Shown here: positions 57,262 through 64,000 of the stretch, piece by piece
How the letters are laid out: every line of letters begins with the position of its first letter
Position numbering within the stretch: the stretch's first letter is position 1
Assembly (NCBI GenBank): GCA_963735455.1
Contig: CAVTKZ010000004.1
Location: forward strand, 310,001 to 374,000
From: Palsa-1033 sp963735455
GTDB taxonomy: Bacteria; Chloroflexota; Limnocylindria; Limnocylindrales; CSP1-4
Reading direction: 5' to 3'
Length of the DNA stretch: 64,000 nt
The notes under the pieces: generated by a model
Database searches by the model: none
What the model was told of the DNA's origin: nothing
What the model saw: the letters and a program-made list of their open reading frames with translations, nothing else
Position numbers and translations under genes: made by a program

Positions 57262-58241
57262 TCGGCCGGCCGGCCGTCGACCTGTCGATCGAGCTGCCCC
57301 GCGGGCTGCGCCTCGACAATCCGATCCTGGTCGCCTCGGGCACGTTCGGCTACGGCATCGAGTACAGCGACGTGGTCGACATCCAGCGCCTCGGGGCGAT
57401 CTGCTGCAAGGGCACCACCCTCCGGCCGCGGATCGGCAACGTCACCCCCCGGGTGACCGAGACGCCGGCCGGGATGCTCAATTCGATCGGCCTCCAGAAC
57501 CCCGGCGTCGACGCGGTCATCAAGAAGTACAGCCCGACCTGGACCGGCTGGCATGTGCCGGTGATCGTCAACGTCGCCGGCGAGTCGATCGACGACTACG
57601 TCGAGGTCGCCAGCCGGCTCGACGGCGTGCCCGGGGTAGCCGGGATCGAGCTGAACATCAGCTGCCCGAACGTGGGGGCGGGCGGCCTCCAGTTCGCGAT
57701 CGACGCGGAGGCGGCCGGGGCGGTGACCGCGGCCGTCCGGCGGGTCACCGAGCTGCCCCTGCTGGTCAAGCTCAGCCCGAATGTCGCCGACGTGCGCCCG
57801 ATCGCCCGGGCGATCGAGGCCGCCGGGGCCGATGCAATCACCGCGATCAACACTCTGTCGGGGATCGCCGTGGGCCCGGGCCGCCGCCGGCCGCTGCTGG
57901 GCAACATCTACGGCGGGCTTTCGGGGCCGGCGATCAAGCCGGTTGCCCTGCGGATCGTGTACGAGGTGGCCCAGGTCGTGGACATCCCGATCATCGCGAT
58001 CGGCGGGGTGGCCGAATTGGCGGACGTCCTCGACTTCCTGGCCGTCGGCGCCGTCGCGGTCCAGGTGGGCACGGTCCTGTTCGCCGATCCGACGCTGCCC
58101 GTCCGGCTGATCGACGAGCTGGCCGACGAGTGCCGCCGGCTCGGCCACGACTCGTACCTGGCGCTGGTCGGCACGGCCCTGCCGGCCCGCTCGTCGCCGC
58201 TCACGGCGCCGTCCTCGAAGGGCGTCGAGTACCGGCCCTGA
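57258..58241 (+). CDS. pyrD: Dihydroorotate dehydrogenase, class 1B
   Basis: A 327-aa FMN enzyme. NPILVASGTFGYGIEY near the N-terminus, GLQNPGVDAV, GIELNISCPNVGAGGLQFAI with the catalytic Cys near residue 133, LLVKLSPNVADVRPIARAIE, IYGGLSGPAIKPVALRIV and IIAIGGVAELADVLDFLAVG follow in order. The Cys base and adjacent pyrK define class 1B. The GTG overlaps the pyrK stop. Confidence 0.95.
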   Translation: MIGRPAVDLSIELPRGLRLDNPILVASGTFGYGIEYSDVVDIQRLGAICCKGTTLRPRIGNVTPRVTETPAGMLNSIGLQNPGVDAVIKKYSPTWTGWHVPVIVNVAGESIDDYVEVASRLDGVPGVAGIELNISCPNVGAGGLQFAIDAEAAGAVTAAVRRVTELPLLVKLSPNVADVRPIARAIEAAGADAITAINTLSGIAVGPGRRRPLLGNIYGGLSGPAIKPVALRIVYEVAQVVDIPIIAIGGVAELADVLDFLAVGAVAVQVGTVLFADPTLPVRLIDELADECRRLGHDSYLALVGTALPARSSPLTAPSSKGVEYRP

Positions 58242-58245
58242 CCCG

Positions 58246-58251
58246 TAGACT
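58246..58251 (+). promoter_or_regulatory. Leaderless -10 of pyrE
   Basis: TAGACT, 7 nt before the ATG at 58259 and just after the pyrD stop, so pyrE can also be transcribed alone. Confidence 0.5.
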
Positions 58252-58258
58252 TGGCTCG

Positions 58259-58933
58259 ATGACCACCGTTCGCAACGCCATCGAGATCGCCGGCCGGGCC
58301 GCGATCGCCGCCCGGACCGAGGCCCTCTTCCGGAGCTCGGGCGCCCTGCGCGACGGCCACTTCCTGCTCAAGAGCGGGCGCCACGGCGAGCACTACCTGG
58401 AGAAGTTCCAGGTCCTCCAGGACACCGCCGCCACGAGCGAGCTGTGCGGCTTCTGGGCGGCCGAGCATCGCTCGGGCAGCGGCCAGCCGACGGCCGACCT
58501 GGTCGCCGGGCCGACGACCGGTGGGCTGATCCTGGCCTTCGAGACCGGTCGCCAGCTGGGCCTCCGGGCGATCTTCGCCGAGGAGGTCAGGACCGCCGAC
58601 GGTCCGCCTCGGCGGGAGTTCCGGCGCGGCTTCACGATCGCGCCCGGCGAGCGGGTCGTCCTGGTCGACGACATCCTGACCACCGGCGGCTCACTCCTGG
58701 CGATGATCCCGGCCGTTGAGGCGCTTGGTGGCGAGATCGTGGCCTGCCATGTCCTGGTCGATCGGTCGGGCGGGATGAGCAGCCTGACCTCACCCGCGAC
58801 GGGCCGGGTCTATCCCCTGGCCGCGCTGTGGATCCTCGACCTGCCGACCTACGAGCCCGGGCCGGCGACCTGCCCGCGCTGCGCCGACGGGACGCCCGTC
58901 CACGCTCCGGGCAGCACCGGGGCCGGAGCCTGA
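58259..58933 (+). CDS. pyrE: Orotate phosphoribosyltransferase
   Basis: A 224-aa enzyme making OMP from orotate and PRPP. LFRSSGALRDGHFLLKSGRH near the start, VAGPTTGGLILAFETGRQLG and the PRPP loop GERVVLVDDILTTGGSLLAM near residue 138 follow in order. The C-terminus adds a cysteine pair (CPRC). Its 3' end faces the lipoprotein gene. Confidence 0.95.
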   Translation: MTTVRNAIEIAGRAAIAARTEALFRSSGALRDGHFLLKSGRHGEHYLEKFQVLQDTAATSELCGFWAAEHRSGSGQPTADLVAGPTTGGLILAFETGRQLGLRAIFAEEVRTADGPPRREFRRGFTIAPGERVVLVDDILTTGGSLLAMIPAVEALGGEIVACHVLVDRSGGMSSLTSPATGRVYPLAALWILDLPTYEPGPATCPRCADGTPVHAPGSTGAGA

Positions 58934-58943
58934 TCGAGCCCGG

Positions 58944-59864
58944 CTAGCCGCCGGCCTTGACCTTGTCGATCGCCGCGGTCAGCTCGGCCGGCACGACCAC
59001 GGCCTCGTACGACGCGGTCACCGTCCCGGTCGCGTCGACGACGTAGACCCACGGCTCGGTCTGGATGCCCCAGGCCGTCGTGGCCGGGTTGGCCTGCAGG
59101 TTGTTGCTGGCATCGAGGATTGGCTGGAGGCTGCCGTTGGCGTAGTGCATCAGGTACGGCTCGACCTGGATGAAGGTCATTGCCGGCTCGGTCTCGGCGA
59201 CGGCCTTGACCACGTCCAGGGTCGGACCGCACACCCGGCTCGTGCAGAATGCCGGCGTGGCGAAGACGAGCACGAACGGCTTGTGCTCGGCCAGGGCCGC
59301 GTCCTCGGAGATTTGGTAGAAGCGTGGATCCGGGCTGGGGTCGGTCGTGATGCTGGCCAGGACGCCGCCCGCCGTGGCACTGGTCGGTGTGGGTGTCGCG
59401 GGGGCCTTGGCGCCCACCCGGATGGCCGACCCGGTCGCCTTGACCGGCAGGTCGAGCTCGGATGACTCGGCCGGCTTGCCCGGCGGGGTGACCGTGACAA
59501 CCGCCGCCCAGTTGCCGGCTGCGTCGAACGACGTGTCGTAGTACCAGACTGAGCGCTGGTTGGGGATCGCCCACACGAAGCTGGCCGGGGCCGGCCCGAT
59601 CACGAACGTGGTCTTGTCCTTGTCGAGGTCGATGAACCCGACGCTGACCTTGTAGTCGGGCGTCCCGATCGGGGTCGTGCCCGTCGCGTCGAGGAGGCCG
59701 ATCAGGACCCGATCGGGACCGACGACGGTCTCCGAGGAGAAGATCGCCGGGAGGACCGTCTGGCCGTTCGAGCCGCCGACGACGAGGCTCGACGGAGCCG
59801 GGCTGGACCCTGGGCCGCACGCCGCGAGGAGCAGGGAGGCCAGCAACAGGACCAGGAGGCGCAT
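58944..59864 (-). CDS. Thioredoxin-fold lipoprotein
   Basis: A 306-aa lipoprotein. The signal peptide is MRLLVLLLASLLLAAC (lipobox LAAC). Residues ~25-160 form a beta-rich domain. The C-terminal ~130 residues resemble a TlpA/thioredoxin fold: HKPFVLVFATPAFCTSRVCG with C-x4-C, QVEPYLMHYANG, and WGIQTEPWVYVVDATGTVTA. C-x4-C rather than C-x2-C makes ordinary oxidoreductase chemistry uncertain. It is divergent from ctaA-ctaB, which hints at a role in cytochrome oxidase assembly. Confidence 0.78.
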   Translation of the reverse strand: MRLLVLLLASLLLAACGPGSSPAPSSLVVGGSNGQTVLPAIFSSETVVGPDRVLIGLLDATGTTPIGTPDYKVSVGFIDLDKDKTTFVIGPAPASFVWAIPNQRSVWYYDTSFDAAGNWAAVVTVTPPGKPAESSELDLPVKATGSAIRVGAKAPATPTPTSATAGGVLASITTDPSPDPRFYQISEDAALAEHKPFVLVFATPAFCTSRVCGPTLDVVKAVAETEPAMTFIQVEPYLMHYANGSLQPILDASNNLQANPATTAWGIQTEPWVYVVDATGTVTASYEAVVVPAELTAAIDKVKAGG

Positions 59865-59871
59865 CGCCGCG

Positions 59872-59877
59872 ATCGTA
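59872..59877 (-). promoter_or_regulatory. Leaderless -10 of the thioredoxin-fold lipoprotein gene
   Basis: TACGAT on the minus strand, 7 nt before the ATG. Confidence 0.5.
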
Positions 59878-59908
59878 CCCGCGGCCGCCGATTCGGGCAG
59901 AGCCCGGC

Positions 59909-59914
59909 TAGAAT
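59909..59914 (+). promoter_or_regulatory. -10 of the ctaA-ctaB gene
   Basis: TAGAAT, about 77 nt before the GTG at 59991. It overlaps an ATG (59913) that would otherwise look like the start, arguing against that start. Confidence 0.5.
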
Positions 59915-59990
59915 GGCCGTGCCCGGCGGCGGTGCTGCGACCGATCCGCGCCGCGGCGGAGCCCCGATCAACCACGAAGGCGGAGGCCTG

Positions 59991-61895
59991 GTGACCCGGT
60001 TTCAGAAGCTGGCGGCGGTGACGGTCGCGACGACCCTGCTGCTGGTCACGATCGGCGTGATCGTCCGCGCGACCGACTCCGGGCTGGGCTGCCCCGACTG
60101 GCCGCTGTGCAAGGGCCAGGTCATCCCGGCGCTCGGCGACTACAAGGCCTGGCTGGAATGGCTCCACCGCGACGTCGCGGCGATCCTCGGGATCCTGATC
60201 CTGGGCCTGCCGATCCTGGCCTGGCGCGATCACCGCGAGCGGCGCTCGCTGGTCTGGCTGGGCGTCGTGGCCGTCCTCCTCGTCGGCTTCCAGGCCTGGC
60301 TCGGCGAGGAGACCGTCCGCCTCGGCAACAGCGGTGAGTCGGTCACGGCCCACCTGGCCAGCGCGATGGCCCTCCTCGGCCTGCTCGTCTACATCCTGGC
60401 CCGGAGCTTCTACCCGGCCCAGGTCAACGGCCGGGGTGCCAGCCAGCGGTTTACCCTCCTGGCTGCCTTCGGGGCGGTCACCACATTCGCCCTGCTCCTG
60501 TTCGGGTCGCACGTCACGGCGACGCCCAACTCGGCCCTCGTCTTTCCCGACTGGCCCCTGATGGGCGGGACGCTCTTCCCGGCGATCACCTCGGTCGACT
60601 CGGCCCAGGTCCTCCATCGCTACGTCGCCGTCGTCGTGGGGCTGATCGTGGTCGGGGTCGGGCTGATCGCCTGGCGAACCCAGCGCGGCCACCCCGCGAC
60701 ACTCCGCCTCGCGCTGCTGGCCGCGATCCTGCTGCCGGTCGAGGTCGTGATCGGCGGCCTGCAGGTCCTGACCCAGCTGTCCGGTTGGACCCAGACGCTG
60801 CACGTGGCCCTCGGCGCTTCGATCTGGTCGGCGCTGGTCGGCCTGACGGTCGTCGCCTACTACACCGCCCGGACCACGCCGATCCCGACCAGCCTCGTGC
60901 CGGGCCAGGGCGCCGGCTCGGGATCCGGCGACCTCCGCCCGGTCGGCTCGACGATGTCACAGGCGGTGGCCTCGACCGGATCCACGCATCGAGCCTCGAT
61001 CCGCGCCTACATCGCCCTGACCAAGCCCCGGATCATCGAGCTCCTGCTGGTGACCACGGTGCCGGCGATGGTCCTGGCCACCCGCGACGTGCCCGGGATC
61101 CAGATCGGCAGCTGGGCCTGGCTGGTGGTCTGGACGATGATCGGGGGCACGCTCGCGGCCGGCTCGGCCAACTCGATCAACTGCTATCTCGACCGGGACA
61201 TCGACCTGTTGATGACCCGCACCCGGCGCCGGCCGCTGCCGGCCCACGAGGTGGAGCCCGAGCGGGCGGTCGTCTTCGGGATCGTCCTGGGGGTGATCTC
61301 GTTCGTCGTGATGGCCTGGTTCGTCAACCTCCTGGCCGCGTTCCTGACCCTCCTGGCGATCGCCTTCTATGTCGTCGTCTACACGATGATCCTGAAGCGG
61401 ACGACGCCCCAGAACATCGTGATCGGCGGCGCCGCCGGCGCGCTCCCGCCGGTGATCGGCTGGGCCGCCGTGACCGGTTCGGTGCAGCTGCCCGCGATCC
61501 TGCTGTTCTTCCTCGTCTTCTACTGGACGCCACCGCACTTCTGGGCCCTGTCGCTGAGGATCCGCAAGGACTACGCGGCGGCGGGGGTGCCGATGCTGCC
61601 CGTCGTGCGCGGGATCCCCGAGACGACCCGCCAGATCGGGCTGTACACGATCCTCCTCGTCGCGATCTCGCTGGTCCTGTGGTCGGTCGCCCATATGGGC
61701 GCGATCTACCTCGTCGCGGCGGTCGTACTCGGGGCGATCTTCCTGCGCCAGGCCTATGTCCTGTGGCGACAGGGCACCTCGCCCGAGCGCTCGACCGCCC
61801 AGGCGATCCGGCTCTACAAGTACTCGATCACCTACCTCAGCCTGCTGATGCTGGCCGTGGCGATCGACGCCGTGGTGGTGGTCCCGCTGGGCTAG
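59991..61895 (+). CDS. ctaA-ctaB: Heme A synthase-heme O synthase fusion
   Basis: A 634-aa membrane protein. Residues ~1-300 are heme A synthase (CtaA): RATDSGLGCPDWPLCKGQVI, WLEWLHRDVAAILGILILG, HLASAMALLG, VLHRYVAVVVGLIVVG and LHVALGASIWSALVG carry the heme histidines. A ~45-residue linker precedes heme O synthase (CtaB): ALTKPRIIELLLVTTVPAMV, SANSINCYLDRDIDLLMTRT (N-x-x-x-D-x-x-x-D) and RTRRRPLPAHEVEPE. GGAGG lies 5 nt before the GTG. It makes heme A for an aa3-type oxidase, so the cell respires oxygen. Confidence 0.94.
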   Translation: MTRFQKLAAVTVATTLLLVTIGVIVRATDSGLGCPDWPLCKGQVIPALGDYKAWLEWLHRDVAAILGILILGLPILAWRDHRERRSLVWLGVVAVLLVGFQAWLGEETVRLGNSGESVTAHLASAMALLGLLVYILARSFYPAQVNGRGASQRFTLLAAFGAVTTFALLLFGSHVTATPNSALVFPDWPLMGGTLFPAITSVDSAQVLHRYVAVVVGLIVVGVGLIAWRTQRGHPATLRLALLAAILLPVEVVIGGLQVLTQLSGWTQTLHVALGASIWSALVGLTVVAYYTARTTPIPTSLVPGQGAGSGSGDLRPVGSTMSQAVASTGSTHRASIRAYIALTKPRIIELLLVTTVPAMVLATRDVPGIQIGSWAWLVVWTMIGGTLAAGSANSINCYLDRDIDLLMTRTRRRPLPAHEVEPERAVVFGIVLGVISFVVMAWFVNLLAAFLTLLAIAFYVVVYTMILKRTTPQNIVIGGAAGALPPVIGWAAVTGSVQLPAILLFFLVFYWTPPHFWALSLRIRKDYAAAGVPMLPVVRGIPETTRQIGLYTILLVAISLVLWSVAHMGAIYLVAAVVLGAIFLRQAYVLWRQGTSPERSTAQAIRLYKYSITYLSLLMLAVAIDAVVVVPLG

Positions 61896-61945
61896 GGGCC
61901 TCGGGCGCGGCCACGGTCATCGTCCGGCGGTGGCAGACTCCGCCA

Positions 61946-63802
61946 ATGCACCTCCAGTTTCTCGGCGCGGCCACCACGGTGACCGGCTCGCAATACCTGC
62001 TGACCACCGAGCGGGCGACGATCCTGATCGACTGCGGGATGTTCCAGGGCAGCCCCAGCGAATCGATCCGGAACCGGATTCCGCTGGCCTACGACCCGGC
62101 CCGGATCGACGCGATCCTGTTGACCCATGCCCACCTGGACCACTGCGGGCTGATCCCGCACGTCGTCAAGTCGGGCTTCAAGGGGCCCGTCTGGGCAACC
62201 AAGGGCACGGTCGAGCTGGCCAGCCTGGTCCTGCTCGACTCGGGCAAGCTCCAGGACGAGTTCTCGAAGCGCCAGGTCCGCCGCGAGAAGCGCGATCCGG
62301 CCAAGTCCGCAATGTTCGAGAAGCGTGACCGCGACGCGCTTGCCTCGGCCGAGGAGCTGGCCGCCGATGGTGTCGATGGCAGGCTGAACGCGGCCGATGC
62401 CGCTGCCGCCCGGGCGGCCACGGTCGGTGAGTCGAACGACGACGGCGGCTTGCCGCCGGTCGCGATCCCGGTCGGCGAGCGCCGCCATTACGACGATCCC
62501 CGCCAGGACCCGGCTCATTTCGGGAGCCGCCGGTTCGACGCGGCCCTGCTCGTGCCAGCCGCGCCCCAGGAGGCCGGCGGTGCGTCCGATCCGGTGACGA
62601 TCCCGGCGCCGCTCAGCGCGGCCAGCGCCCCCAGCGCGTCGAGCGCCTCGGAGATCGCTCCACCGGCGTTCGTGGCCCCGCATGTCGCTCGCGACCCCGA
62701 GCAGGCTCTGCTCAAGCAGCCGGCGATCCTGGACATCGAGCTCGATGAGCCGCTCTACGACGCCGCGGACGCCCAGGCGTCGCTGGCCTCGTTCCGGGGC
62801 ATCGACTACGACACCGAGATCGAGGTCGCGCCCGGTATTCACGCAACGTACGTCGATGCCGGCCACATCCTGGGCTCGGCGATCATCCGGCTGCGGGTCG
62901 TCGACCGGGATGGGGGCCCCGAGCTGCGCCTGGTCTTCTCGGGCGATCTCGGCCGGACGGGCACCCCGATCCTGCGCGACCCGACCGTCGTGACCGATGC
63001 CGACTACGTCCTGATCGAGTCGACCTACGGCGGACGCGAGCACGAGCCGGAGGCCGAGTCGAACCAGCTCCTGGCCGACGCGGTCAAGCTGGTCGCCGAC
63101 CACGACGGCGTCCTGCTCGTGCCGTCATTCGCGATCGGGCGTACCCAGGAAGTGGTCTGGGAGCTCCATCGGCTCATCGAGGCCGGCAAGATCCCGCTCC
63201 TGCAGCTCTTCCTCGACTCGCCGATGGCGTCCAAGGCGAGCGACGTCTACCGCCACCACCCCGACTACTACGACGCCGAGACCACGGCCCTGTTGGCCGC
63301 CCACGACGCCCCGCTCGACTATCCCAAGCAGACGATCACCAACGACGCCAGGCAGTCCGAGGCGATCGCCCAGGCCCCCCGGCCGTACATGATCGTGGCC
63401 TCGAACGGGATGCTGACGGGCGGCCGGGTCGTCGGCCACCTGCGCAACCTGGTCGACGACCCGAGCGCGGTGATCCTCTTCGTCGGCTACCAGGGCGTGG
63501 GTACCCTGGGCGCCCACCTGCAGGCTGGCGAAACGACGATCAAGCTCGATGGCCAGGTCCGCCGGGTGCGCTGCCAGGTCCGCTCGATCAGCGGCTTCAG
63601 CGCCCATGCCGACGAGAGCGAGCTGCTCAGCTGGGTCGCCAACTTCGCGACGGGCAAGGCACCCGGGGCGTCGGGCTGGCCCAAGACGGTATTCATCGTC
63701 CACGGCGATCCCGATGCCCAGGCCGCCCTCGAGCCGAAGATCAAGGCCCTCGGCCTGAACACCCACATCCCGCTCTGGCACGAGATCGTCGAGCTGCGCT
63801 GA
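61946..63802 (+). CDS. Metallo-beta-lactamase/beta-CASP nuclease with large insertion
   Basis: A 618-aa zinc RNase-like protein. Motif 2 LLTHAHLDHCGLIPH near residue 60, HILGSAIIRLRV, SGDLGRTGTPILRDP and the beta-CASP motifs ESTYGGREHEPEAESN, SGFSAHADESEL and VHGDPDAQAALEPKI match the Ysh1/RMM-type MBL group. A poorly conserved insertion of roughly 180 residues (~110-290) with Ala/Ser/Pro-rich parts separates motif 2 from the next core strand. A CAGACT hexamer lies 6 nt before the ATG. Probably RNA processing or decay. Confidence 0.88.
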   Translation: MHLQFLGAATTVTGSQYLLTTERATILIDCGMFQGSPSESIRNRIPLAYDPARIDAILLTHAHLDHCGLIPHVVKSGFKGPVWATKGTVELASLVLLDSGKLQDEFSKRQVRREKRDPAKSAMFEKRDRDALASAEELAADGVDGRLNAADAAAARAATVGESNDDGGLPPVAIPVGERRHYDDPRQDPAHFGSRRFDAALLVPAAPQEAGGASDPVTIPAPLSAASAPSASSASEIAPPAFVAPHVARDPEQALLKQPAILDIELDEPLYDAADAQASLASFRGIDYDTEIEVAPGIHATYVDAGHILGSAIIRLRVVDRDGGPELRLVFSGDLGRTGTPILRDPTVVTDADYVLIESTYGGREHEPEAESNQLLADAVKLVADHDGVLLVPSFAIGRTQEVVWELHRLIEAGKIPLLQLFLDSPMASKASDVYRHHPDYYDAETTALLAAHDAPLDYPKQTITNDARQSEAIAQAPRPYMIVASNGMLTGGRVVGHLRNLVDDPSAVILFVGYQGVGTLGAHLQAGETTIKLDGQVRRVRCQVRSISGFSAHADESELLSWVANFATGKAPGASGWPKTVFIVHGDPDAQAALEPKIKALGLNTHIPLWHEIVELR

Positions 63803-63811
63803 GCGCCGCTG

Positions 63812-64000
63812 CTACTGCGGAATCAGGAGCTCGATGATCGCCAGCAGGACACCGATCACGGCCAGGATCGGGCCCCACAGCTCGACTGACACGAAGAAGA
63901 AGGTGTTCTCGCGCCGAAGGACGACCTGGGCGCCGGTCTTGGGATCGACGAGGACCCGCGGCGGCTGCGCGTCGAGGCGTTTGCCGGCGAACCAGCACAC
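63812..64000 (-). CDS. Membrane protein, C-terminal part at window edge
   Basis: The frame is open to the window edge. It reads WFAGKRLDAQPPRVLVDPKT, GAQVVLRRENTFFFVSVELW and one hydrophobic helix GPILAVIGVLLAIIELLIPQ at the C-terminus. It may start at the GTG at 63998-64000 (62 aa) or further right. The short DPKTG segment before a single helix fits a small membrane-anchored protein. I recognise no family. Confidence 0.55.
   Translation of the reverse strand: MCWFAGKRLDAQPPRVLVDPKTGAQVVLRRENTFFFVSVELWGPILAVIGVLLAIIELLIPQ

Noticed and set aside
59913..59990. ATG at 59913 as start of ctaA-ctaB
   Set aside because: It overlaps the TAGAAT promoter hexamer. The GTG at 59991 has a GGAGG site and begins the conserved domain.

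Overview
This window is a very GC-rich bacterial chromosome segment with short intergenic gaps. I see no rRNA, tRNA, prophage, IS element or CRISPR array. The gene set fits an uncultured Chloroflexota-type soil or water bacterium: a DUF1015-serA-serC operon, a CtaA-CtaB fusion, COG4315 lipoproteins, an F420-type DUF385 nitroreductase, a c-di-GMP-I riboswitch, and many promoters placed for leaderless mRNAs. The phylum call is inference from gene content and style, not from a marker gene.

Layout. 1-776: leftward MarR regulator and ABC exporter ATPase. 846-4380: sugar-acid oxidation operon (IlvD/Edd-family dehydratase, Zn-alcohol dehydrogenase, SDR). 4385-6322: DUF385 protein, a 430-bp gap with a 19/21 inverted repeat, and an aldo/keto reductase. 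6416-9989: serine operon. 10079-13832: two tandem micropeptide genes behind a c-di-GMP-I riboswitch, next to a DUF5317 membrane protein and a membrane GGDEF-EAL protein. 13924-21339: phosphotriesterase-like enzyme, a peptidase S51-like/CysS-C-terminal fusion, an epimerase, a secreted-repeat lipoprotein, SMP-30 and GH57 enzymes. 21624-26961: ECF sigma with a propeller-bearing partner, then a NEW3 protein with an ABC-2 transporter.

28770-43171 is a quaternary-amine/methylotrophy island. A leftward operon starting at 35905 encodes corrinoid protein, DUF1638, PF13769-like protein, MtgA-like methyltransferase, RamA-like activase, MttB-family methyltransferase and MetF. It diverges from an IclR regulator followed by a betaine-aldehyde dehydrogenase. 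An APC permease, a metallophosphoesterase and an OpuAC/ProX-type betaine-binding lipoprotein follow. Together they suggest uptake of a betaine-like compound, corrinoid-dependent demethylation to tetrahydrofolate, and oxidation of the methyl group.

43256-64000: lipB, a GalT-like gene, a second ECF sigma/anti-sigma pair, an RlpA-like protein, pyrRBC plus a YbaK deacylase, a group II decarboxylase, pyrKDE, a thioredoxin-fold lipoprotein, ctaA-ctaB, and a beta-CASP nuclease.

About twenty genes carry one or more single-base frameshifts, usually in short G/C runs, while the protein homology continues across them. They cluster at 15.7-16.3 kb and 29.6-36.5 kb. I read most as sequence or assembly errors and give the full gene span. 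Many first genes of operons have a TANNNT hexamer 6-7 nt before the start codon and no Shine-Dalgarno, while internal genes often have a GGAGG-type site.
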